Below, one piece after another: positions 1 through 8,000 of a DNA stretch of 37,500 nt (position 1 is its first letter; each line of letters starts with the position of its first letter). The stretch comes from Methanobacterium formicicum DSM 3637 (GTDB lineage: Archaea > Methanobacteriota > Methanobacteria > Methanobacteriales > Methanobacteriaceae). The translations under genes were made by a program, and so were the position numbers. The stretch spans positions 1-37,500 of the forward strand of contig NZ_AMPO01000004.1 of NCBI RefSeq assembly GCF_000302455.1, given 5' to 3'. The notes under the pieces were generated by a model. The model did no database searches. It saw nothing but the letters and a program-made list of their open reading frames with translations, and was not told the origin of the DNA.

Positions 1-228
1 GGGGCACAGCCAACGGACAAGCACCCACACAAACAGAACCCACAAACACCGAACCAACCGAAGAAGTATGGGGCACAGCCAACGGACAAGCACCCACACA
101 AACAGAACCCACAAACACCGAACCAACCGAAGAAGTATGGGGCACAGCCAACGGACAAGCACCCACACAAACAGAACCCACAAACACCGAACCAACCGAA
201 GAAGTATGGGGCACAGCCAACGGACAAG
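1..228 (+). repeat. 69-bp tandem repeat, 3.3 copies
   Basis: Three identical 69-bp units begin at 1, 70 and 139. A fourth partial unit starts at 208 and diverges after about 228. The unit length is 23 codons, so the array keeps one reading frame open; in the frame starting at base 3 it encodes a Thr/Pro/Glu-rich 23-residue repeat. Perfect identity between copies points to recent expansion or active homogenisation. The array probably continues upstream of the window. Confidence 0.95.
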
Positions 229-377
229 TTCCTGCAACAGACATATCAAGTAATAAACCAGGCCAACTCACTGCAGTTAAAACTACCAAAATTAAAAAAT
301 ACGACCTAAAAAATATTTTTTTAGAATTAAAAACACTAATATTTCCTAAAACAATAAAATTGAATCACCTTAAATGA
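3..377 (+). CDS. C-terminal end of a Thr/Pro-rich repeat protein (5' end outside window)
   Basis: The frame starting at base 3 is open from the window edge to a TGA at 375-377, giving 124 codons. It reads as tandem 23-residue units containing WGTANGQAPTQTEPTNTEPT, then a non-repetitive tail (VPATDISSNKPGQL) and a final segment rich in Lys, Leu and Ile. I prefer this frame because its codons run through the array into an ordinary C-terminus, whereas the frame with an ATG at 68 gives a His/Arg/Thr-rich protein that stops just after the repeats. Low-complexity Thr/Pro repeats suit a linker or surface-exposed stalk, but no family is recognisable and the start is not visible. It is followed by about 220 bases of AT-rich DNA before the lasso operon. 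Confidence 0.6.
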   Translation, partial: GTANGQAPTQTEPTNTEPTEEVWGTANGQAPTQTEPTNTEPTEEVWGTANGQAPTQTEPTNTEPTEEVWGTANGQVPATDISSNKPGQLTAVKTTKIKKYDLKNIFLELKTLIFPKTIKLNHLK

Positions 378-599
378 CCCTGCAATTCCCTTAACATCCA
401 CAACCTTATTTGATGCTTTTGTTTGTTGGGGAATTAGAACTACCAAAAAAAACATAAATACACGTTTTTTTAACTATTCTTTTTTACATATTATCTAAAT
501 TTCACGGTCTTTTTTCTCAATAAAGATTCTAAACATTTTTTTAAATCAATTGAAACTAGTATACTAAAGACCATTAAACTTATTTTATTAGAAATATTA

Positions 600-1661
600 T
601 TGATCAAAAGTTATGTTTTAATACTGTTTGATATAATATCTAATCGAAAGAATTATAATATAAATTCGGAGGAATTCTATATATTCAAAAAGGATTACAA
701 AATTCCACCAGAAGACACAGAACGTTTAAAAAACCTGTCGAGATCACTTGAATCTTATAGGGGTAATTTAAAATTTGTGGACTACAAAAATGCTGAAGAA
801 GCTTGTGAAAAACTCGCTTCCAAGATATTAGCTGTATACTCACCCAAAGAACTAGAATCATTTTATTTTATGGCAATTCCCCGAGGTGGCCTAATAGTTT
901 TGGGGATGTTATCATATTTGCTTAACCTGAAACAATCACAGTTTGAAACTTCAGATCAACCAGACCAGCCAGTGATGATTGTTGATGATATTGCTTTAAC
1001 AGGAAAACGAATATCTAAAATTTTATCTAACACCCAATCTTCACACGTCGTAATAGCTAACTTGTATTCCCATCCAGATCTTCGTAAGTCGATATTAGAA
1101 AAGGAACCCCGTGTAAAATATTGTTTCTCTGCGCATGACTTGAAAGACCAAGCAAGAGGTAATTATCCCGACACAAACGATTACTATTCTTGGAGAAAAA
1201 AAATGAATAAACGGATGGGTGGACGTTATTGGATTGGGCAAGTTGACTTGGTAGGTTTTGCCTGGAGTGAACCTGATTACCCTTTTTGGAATCCTGTAAC
1301 TGATAAATTAGAGGATGGTTGGAGGTCCCTGCCTCCTCATAAATGTTTAAAGAATAGATCTATTTTTGGAATATTACCAGATGAATCTGCCACAAAAGAT
1401 TTACAACTTTCGTCCGCAGTAATCATGGGATGTTTCCATGATGAAATTTGGCTCTTCCAAAAAGACACCCAACAAATTTACTCCTTAACTGGCGTTGCAG
1501 CTGAAATATGGCGAGTTTTAGTTTCATATGGTAACATTGAATCATCAATACCATATTTAATGGACAAATATGATGTTGAAGAATCTATTTTACGCCTTGA
1601 CTTGGAGAGCTACGTTGATGATCTATTGGAAATAAAAATATTCAAGAAAAGGGATAGCTGA
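600..1661 (+). CDS. Phosphoribosyltransferase fused to PqqD-like RiPP recognition element
   Basis: The 353-residue protein has two parts. Residues about 58-160 look like a type I phosphoribosyltransferase, with PRGG at 94-97 and a PRPP-binding loop VMIVDDIALTGKRI at 125-138 (paired Asp, then TG). A Trp/Tyr-rich segment follows (about 190-260). Residues about 272-348 look like PqqD, the fold that binds RiPP leader peptides. The stop overlaps the cyclase start (ATGA), so the two are probably translationally coupled. I infer that the RRE brings the transferase to the lasso precursor, possibly for a ribosyl-phosphate modification; no such reaction is established to my knowledge. The start is uncertain: TTG at 600 has no Shine-Dalgarno, while GGAGG at 668-672 precedes an in-frame ATA at 681. 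The domain assignments are firmer than the role. Confidence 0.8.
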   Translation: MIKSYVLILFDIISNRKNYNINSEEFYIFKKDYKIPPEDTERLKNLSRSLESYRGNLKFVDYKNAEEACEKLASKILAVYSPKELESFYFMAIPRGGLIVLGMLSYLLNLKQSQFETSDQPDQPVMIVDDIALTGKRISKILSNTQSSHVVIANLYSHPDLRKSILEKEPRVKYCFSAHDLKDQARGNYPDTNDYYSWRKKMNKRMGGRYWIGQVDLVGFAWSEPDYPFWNPVTDKLEDGWRSLPPHKCLKNRSIFGILPDESATKDLQLSSAVIMGCFHDEIWLFQKDTQQIYSLTGVAAEIWRVLVSYGNIESSIPYLMDKYDVEESILRLDLESYVDDLLEIKIFKKRDS

Positions 1662-3543
1662 TGAGTGGTATCTGTGGTGTTGTGAATTTTAAGGGTCGAC
1701 AAATTAATAAGGATACTCTGAAGAAAATGGTAGACTTTATAGACTACAGGGGTCCTGATGGAATCAACTATTTAGTGGAGGATAATGTTGGACTGGTTAA
1801 CCTAGCATTTAACACTACTCCAGAATCACTCTTAGAAAAACAACCATTATTGAGAGGGGACTTAATTCTGACCGCAGATGCGAGGGTGGATAATCGAGAG
1901 CAACTGATAAACATTTTAAGAGATAAAGGTTATTTAAGAGGGATAAAACATACCGATGCAGATCTAATTCTCGCAGCGTATGAATGCTGGGAAGAAAACT
2001 GTCCAAAACACATAATAGGAGACTTTGCCTTCGCAGTATGGGATAAATCAAAAGAAAAACTCTTCATAGCTCGTGACACAACAGGTTTACGCCAACTTTT
2101 CTATTCTTTTAATGATAATACCCTTTTTTTTGCCAGTGCAATGCAACCAATTGCCCATGCACTTCCTAAAATGCCATCACTGAATATACAACTTATGCAG
2201 GACTTTCTTCACAGATCTTTCAACTTGTGGACGTGCCAAACCATATTCAAAGGAGTTTCAAGATTACCCCCTGCCCATTCTATCACAGCTGAGAATGGTT
2301 CTTTTAAGAAACAACTTTATTATATTTTCGGCCAACAACCAAAACCTGATTTTTCAAATGATGAAGAATGGATAGATGCTTTCCATAACCTTCTAGACGA
2401 AATTTTAATAAACCAACTACGCAGCATAACACCCGTAGGGATATGGGTTAGTGGTGGTCTGGACTCTTCCGCATTAGCCTGTCAAACATATCATTTGAGG
2501 AAAAAGAATTCAGATTTGTCTGAAATCAAACTCATATCCGGAGTTTTTGATGATATACCTTCTGCAAATGAAAAACATTATTTTGACAGTGTTGCAGATT
2601 ATTGTGAAGGAACACCGGTTAGATATGTGATCTCTGATGATAAATGGGCATTCTGTGAGTTAGGGCAAGATGATGATTTTCCTCTAGACGAACCTGATAT
2701 TTGGGAGTTGCGCGGGTATACTCGTGGAATTATGAAAGCAACCCGAGAAGAAGGATGTTCAGTGTACCTTACAGGGTTGGGGTGTGATGATCTAGTTGGA
2801 CAAGCTTTTTACCACATCCCAGTTGCCTTACGTGACGTTAAATTAAAAGATTGGACTCAGGAAATCTCTTGGTTCAAGAAAAAAGGAGGGTTTAAATTAG
2901 CTAATTTACTTTTAAAAGCTTATTTATTCCCTATTATTCCCAATAATCTCGTATTAAAATTTTGGAGGCTTTTAAACCATGATAATTTAGACTGGTTAAA
3001 TAAGAATTATAAAGCTTCAGATAGGAATTCGTGCAAACTTAAAGAAAATTTTTATAAACCTCCAGGCTTAGATAGTTATGGGCTTAAATCATATCAGATG
3101 TTAAGAAATCCCTGGTTTACTTCATCTTTTGATATTTTTGGCATTATGGCATTTCACAATGGAATAGAACTAAGACAACCATATTTGGATCGGAGAATGA
3201 TAGAATTTCTAATTAAAGTCCCCAATCACTTACGTTCTTTTAATGGAGTTACTAGAGTTCTTTTAAGGGAAAGTATGATGGACAAAATGCCCGAAAATGT
3301 TCGCACAAGAAGTGATAAAGGTTTAGTAACAGAACTCTATTATAATGGATTCCATAAAGAAAAAAAAGAATAAAAAGTCTCCTCCAAAATTCAGAACTGG
3401 AAAAGCTTGGTTTAGTGAATTCAACAAAATTAAAACACGAATTTGAATTACTGTGGGAAAAAAACTATTACAATTCGAAATATATGGCCTGGTATATCAC
3501 TCTTGAAACATGGTTAAAAAAAAATAATGAATTTATAATATAA
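1661..3543 (+). CDS. Lasso peptide macrolactam cyclase (asparagine synthetase family), interrupted by a -1 frameshift
   Basis: This is the C protein of lasso pathways. It adenylates an Asp/Glu side chain and joins it to the new N-terminal amine. The N-terminal class II glutaminase-like domain begins MSGICG, with Cys at position 5 rather than 2, and has YRGPDG near 29-34. The synthetase domain has the ATP-pyrophosphatase loop VSGGLDSS at 263-270. The continuous frame stops at 3373, but the -1 frame from 3367 continues to TAA at 3541 and encodes the expected C-terminal helix region (LEKLGLVNSTKL, then YMAWYITLETWL). Restored length is about 626 residues, normal for the family. The shift lies in an A8 run (3360-3367) containing A_AAA_AAA in the correct phase. 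It is coupled to the phosphoribosyltransferase gene and followed by the precursor. A housekeeping AsnB is less likely given the context. Confidence 0.85.
3360..3373 (+). other. A8 homopolymer with slippery heptamer at the cyclase frameshift
   Basis: Bases 3360-3367 are eight A's followed by G. In the zero frame the codons are GAA AAA AAA GAA TAA, so A_AAA_AAA (3361-3367) is positioned for -1 ribosomal slippage, one sense codon before the stop. One more A would also restore the frame, as would transcriptional slippage or correction of a homopolymer error. Confidence 0.8.
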
Positions 3544-3556
3544 ATATAAATATAAG
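3541..3556 (+). promoter_or_regulatory. Likely archaeal TATA element for the precursor gene
   Basis: The sequence TAAATATAAATATAAG overlaps the restored cyclase stop and lies about 70 bases before the precursor ATG. Initiation about 25 bases downstream would leave a leader of roughly 40 bases carrying GGGAG at 3606-3610. A separate promoter would let precursor transcripts exceed those of the enzymes, as is common in RiPP loci. Confidence 0.4.
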
Positions 3557-3620
3557 CCCAGATTATATGCATATTCACGAACATTATTGTTAATTAAATA
3601 CAATTGGGAGAATAATTAAT

Positions 3621-3767
3621 ATGACAGATAATGAGAATAACAAAAGAAAATCATATGAAACTCCAAAAATCAAAGTCCATGGAAACATCAAAAAACTAAC
3701 TAAAGGTAGTGATGGTGATGAAGCTGATGGAACTGCAGGTGGAACTTTATATACTTACCAAGGTTAA
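3621..3767 (+). CDS. Lasso peptide precursor (A), 48 residues
   Basis: This short gene lies between cyclase and kinase, with GGGAG 10 bases before the ATG. Its leader has the lasso signature Y-x-x-P-x-hydrophobic-x3-G near its end: Tyr12, Pro15, Ile17, Gly21, then Leu26-Thr27-Lys28. Thr at -2 is the conserved residue before the cut site, so the predicted leader is 1-28 and the core 29-48. The core is GSDGDEADGTAGGTLYTYQG. Gly1 and Asp8 would form an eight-residue ring, and Asp8 is the only acid at positions 7-9. The ring has four acidic residues, and Tyr16 and Tyr18 could act as bulky plugs. Hydroxyl residues available to kinases are Ser2, Thr10, Thr14, Thr17 and the tyrosines. The C-terminus is Gly, not the Ser modified in paeninodin-type peptides. 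Threading and modifications are inferred. Confidence 0.85.
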   Translation: MTDNENNKRKSYETPKIKVHGNIKKLTKGSDGDEADGTAGGTLYTYQG

Positions 3768-3824
3768 AATGCGTTATGTAATTTACAATAAAATTTTTCT
3801 TAAGAGATAATATTAATTATTTCA

Positions 3825-3840
3825 TTTTTAAAATTTAATA
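3825..3840 (+). promoter_or_regulatory. Possible TATA element of a leaderless kinase transcript
   Basis: TTTTTAAAATTTAATA lies about 16-31 bases before the kinase ATG at 3856, and no Shine-Dalgarno is visible before that ATG. This spacing fits an archaeal TATA box giving a leaderless or near-leaderless mRNA. The AT-richness of the spacer makes the call tentative. Confidence 0.3.
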
Positions 3841-3855
3841 TTTTAGCTCCCACTT

Positions 3856-4815
3856 ATGAAAGTGAAAAAATATTCTCTTTTCGGCCTGACTATTGCTACT
3901 GACTTTAATTTTGTAAGTAAATTAAGTAGGGGCTACTTTAAACCAGACATATATTTCAAAGTAGTTCAAAAACCTCCAATTGATTTTTCTTTGACCAACG
4001 AAGTTTTTTATGATTCTTTTTCTACAAATAGGTCTTTAAAAGGAAAATTTTGTTTTTACAAACTGAAAAAATGGGATTTACTTCGATTTAATGGTTATTC
4101 TGATTATTACATTAACGATAAACAAATTATCTGCCATATTCATCAGGAAGAATATAATCTAATTGAAATTCAATTTTTAGGAATTGTTTTGTCTTACTGG
4201 CTTGAAAGGAAGGGGATACCCACCATTCATGCCTCCGGAGTTAATGTTGATAACAATGCGGTAGCATTTCTCTCATCTAACAAAGGAGGTAAAACTTCAA
4301 TCGCTGCTTCTCTAATGCAAAAAGGTTTTCATTTAATTACTGATGATATTTTGCCCTTAGATTTAGTTGACGAAAATATCTTATGTAGACCAGGTTACCC
4401 CACTATGCGAATGTGGCCAGATGAAGCAGAATACTTTTTGGGGCATTCTGATGATCTTCCAGTCGTACATCCTGAAATCTCAAAGAAAAGAGTTTTTGTA
4501 GGTTTAAATGACTTTGGAAGATTTGATAACTATAAATCAGAACTTAAATGCATTTATATCCCCAAAAGGATATCTAAAAAAAATGAAATTGAAATAAAGC
4601 CAGTTACTCCTGTTAAAGCAGTTTTAGAGCTAGTCAAACATTCATTTAGCCCTTATTTAGTAGAAACAATGGGCTGGCAACCAAGACGTCTTGAGAAATT
4701 TGCCACTATCATCAAGAAAGTGCCAGTTAAACAACTAATATATCCAAGTGGTTATAGATATCTGCCTAAATTATGTGAAGCTATTTTAAATGACATAAAA
4801 CAATCTCAAAAATAA
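3856..4815 (+). CDS. HPr-kinase-like lasso peptide kinase, copy 1
   Basis: The 319-residue protein has the layout of the HprK-related kinases found in lasso clusters such as that of paeninodin, where they phosphorylate the precursor. It opens with KYSLFGLTIATDF, has IHASGV at 124-129, a P-loop SSNKGGKTS at 140-148, the acidic pair ITDDILPL (Asp163, Asp164) and RPGYPTMRMWPDE at 178-190. The P-loop has Ser140 where Gly is usual, but Gly145, Lys146 and Thr147 are intact. The gene follows the precursor by 88 bases, the usual place for a tailoring kinase. The likely substrate is a Ser, Thr or Tyr of the adjacent precursor; the site cannot be read from sequence because the core lacks a C-terminal Ser. 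It is clearly diverged from copy 2 at 9888-10880. Confidence 0.8.
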   Translation: MKVKKYSLFGLTIATDFNFVSKLSRGYFKPDIYFKVVQKPPIDFSLTNEVFYDSFSTNRSLKGKFCFYKLKKWDLLRFNGYSDYYINDKQIICHIHQEEYNLIEIQFLGIVLSYWLERKGIPTIHASGVNVDNNAVAFLSSNKGGKTSIAASLMQKGFHLITDDILPLDLVDENILCRPGYPTMRMWPDEAEYFLGHSDDLPVVHPEISKKRVFVGLNDFGRFDNYKSELKCIYIPKRISKKNEIEIKPVTPVKAVLELVKHSFSPYLVETMGWQPRRLEKFATIIKKVPVKQLIYPSGYRYLPKLCEAILNDIKQSQK

Positions 4816-4831
4816 TTTTTCTGTTTTTTTA
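4816..4831 (+). terminator. T-rich archaeal terminator after the kinase gene
   Basis: Directly after the kinase TAA come T5, CTG and T7. Archaeal polymerase terminates at such U-rich tracts without a hairpin. It probably ends the left lasso operon. Confidence 0.5.
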
Positions 4832-4911
4832 GATGATATTATTTATTATAGGACACTGATTATTACATTCGTTGTTCACATCCAACAATTTTGCACTCAG
4901 AAAAGAAACCT

Positions 4912-5016
4912 TTATAAGGATGAATCACACAACTAATGAGTATTATATATATAAATGTGACATATGGCACATCAAAATATAGCTCATGTGACCATCTTCA
5001 CAAAGTCTTTGGTGGA
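4912..5016 (+). promoter_or_regulatory. Promoter and ribosome binding site of the DUF11 gene
   Basis: Two TATA-like elements are present: TTTATAA (4912-4918) and a longer TATATATATAAA stretch within 4941-4957. The second would place initiation near 4975-4980. GGTGGA at 5011-5016 is the Shine-Dalgarno, 5 bases before the ATG at 5022. Confidence 0.45.
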
Positions 5017-5021
5017 ATGTT

Positions 5022-8000
5022 ATGAGAGTATCAAAATATTATAAAAAATTGGATAAAAAATTATTATTTATTGCTTTTTCTTTAGTTTTAGCTATCATTT
5101 TATCTGGAGCAGTGTCTGCAGCAGCAGATATTCAAGTTAACCAGAGTGTTAACAATACCAATCCAAATTATAATGAAACTGTCAAATTGACAACTACTGT
5201 AACCAATAATGGACCTGATACTGCTACAGGAGTTCAAATAACCACCAAATTGCCAGATAACTTAACATATATTTCAGATGACTCTAACGGAGCATATAAC
5301 CCAACCACAGGAATTTGGAACATCGGTACTATCAACTACGGCGATTCACCCAAATCACTTAATATAATTACTAGAGTCAACGGTACTGGAACCATCAAAA
5401 ATTTAGCTTCAAAAACAGTACAGACCAATGCAGACCCTAAACTTGATAACGATGCCCAAGAAGTTGTTTTATCTGTACCCGAAGCAGCAGATATAGCTAT
5501 TGATAATTATTTATGGTATCCTGATTCTAATTATTATTATAGTAACACACCAGTATTTGTAGTAGACGTGCGAAACAGAGGCGCATCCGGATTAAGCGAT
5601 GCAACTAATATTGTTGTGACCTATACAATTGGAAGTGGCTATGAATTCATAGCTTTCAACACTAGAGGCGTAGGAACAGCCACCTATGACGAAAACACCA
5701 GAACAATAACCTGGAACATACCACTCATACCCAAAGGTGTCAATTCAGGTGGACCAGCTTGGATGAACGTATACCTAAGAGTAATCACCACAGGAAACCA
5801 AACACCTGAATTAACCAATACAGCAAAACTCGTTTCTTTAGACCAGTATGATTACAACAATGCAAACAACGAAAAAGGCATTGCCATTACTGTTCCCAAA
5901 GCACATGACATAGAAGTAAAACAAACCTTTACGACTTCCACTAATATGAATGGTGACAAACTTGTGACTTATTACATAACAGCAACCAACAATGGACCAG
6001 ACGACGCACAAGGAGTCATTATAAAAGATTTATTACCATCCGGCCTCCAATGGTTATCAGATGATGGAGGAATATATTACAATCATACAACTGGAATATG
6101 GAATGTAGGCAACATCGCAAACGGAACAACCAAAACACTAATCATAACGGCTAATATCACTGCAACAAATGGAACCATAAAAAACAGTGCAATATTAACT
6201 GCCCCATTAACACCCGTTTTCACAGATTGGAACTACAACAACAACGGACAAACCACAGATCTAATAGTATCTGGAACTTACACCCCTAAAACTAACATAG
6301 TTGTTGATAATTACCTATGGTATCCTGATTCAAGTTATTACTACAGTAACACACCAGTATTTGTAGTAGACGTGCGAAACAGAGGGAGTACAGCAGAATA
6401 CGATGATGCAACGAATGTTGTAGTGACCTATACAATTGGAAGTGGCTATGAATTCATAGCTTTCAACACCAGAGGCGTAGGAACAGCCACCTATGACGAA
6501 AACACCAGAACAATAACCTGGAACATACCACTCATGGCTAAAGGCCTCAATTCAGGCGGACCAGCTTGGATGAACGTATACGTAAGAGTCATCACCACCG
6601 GAAACCAAACATCCGCATTAACCAATACTGCCACATTAGTTTCACCAGTATATTCAACACAACCCTCAAAATCACTTGCAATTACTGTTCCGGCTGCACA
6701 CGATGTTGAAGTTAAACAAACTATAACCGGAACCACAAAATACCAAGATACAGTCACTATCACCATTAATGCCACTAATAATGGACCTGGCGATGCTACA
6801 GGAGTTAAAATTAAAGATATACTACCATCAGGACTTCAATGGATTTCAGATGACGGAGGAATATATTACAATCATACAACGGGAATATGGAATGTAGGCA
6901 ACATTGCCAACGGAACAAGTAAAACACTGACTATAATCGCTAAAATCATTAGTACTGGCACCATATCAAACAGCGCAATACTAACTGCCCCATTAACACC
7001 CGCTTTCACAGACTGGAACTACAACAACAACGGACAAACAGTTGAGATAGAAGTTCCTGCAGCAGCTGATATTGGGGTTAGTCAAAGTATCAACAATACA
7101 ACTCCCACAGTTAATGACACAGTTTCAATTACAGTTAATGCATCCAATAATGGGCCAAATTTAGCCACAGGTATTAAAATATCTGATATTCTACCTAGTG
7201 GATTAGAATTCGTATCCTGCAGTACCAACTATGGTAGCTACAGTAACGGCATATGGACAATTGAAAACCTTTTAAGTGGACAAATAGCAACTTTAACCAT
7301 TATTGCCAAAGCAGTTAACGTTGGTAACTTCACCAATATCATAAACAAGACATTTGCAAATCAGTTCGACTGGAATAACACTAACAACATGGCAAGTATT
7401 AATCTTGCAATTAGCGGAAAAATCCCTGATGATATCTTCACCAATGAAGGACAACAGGGAGGAGTAGTAAACTCTGACGATGGAACCACATCTGCCATAA
7501 CATTACCATTCCCAGTTACATTTTATGGTCAAACTTACAACACCATTTACATCAATGTTAACGGGCTAATCTCCTTTGGCACTCCAATGCCAGGACCATA
7601 CTACCGAGATTACCCCGACAATGTGCCTTACATCGCAGCATTCTGGGGTGACCTTGACATTACCCACGCAGGTAGCATTTATTACACCATCGAAAACGAT
7701 AAAATAATCATAACATGGGATAAAGTACCAGGATACACTCAAACAGACAAATTCAACACATTCAGAATTATCATCAGAAGCAACGGTACATTCACCTTCG
7801 ATTATGATGATATGGAAATGGCAAATGACCTTTCTAACATAAATAGTAAAGTCCTGATTAACAGCGGCAGCGGAACTAATCCTACCAAAACATTCTGGAA
7901 TGGTGCACAAGATCTCAATCTAATAGATAATAAAGAGATTAACTTTGACAGCAATGGAAATCTTCTAGCACCTAACTCCCACATTGGCATTACATACACT

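Noticed and set aside
1..228. CRISPR-like array
   Set aside because: The 69-bp copies are contiguous with no unique spacers. They are coding tandem repeats.
68..253. 61-codon ATG-started frame through the 69-bp repeats
   Set aside because: It gives a His/Arg/Thr-rich product ending just past the repeats, while another frame stays open from the window edge into an ordinary C-terminus at 377.
1661..3373. Housekeeping asparagine synthetase AsnB
   Set aside because: It sits between an RRE protein and a lasso precursor, the glutaminase Cys is not at position 2, and B1, B2 and kinases are nearby.
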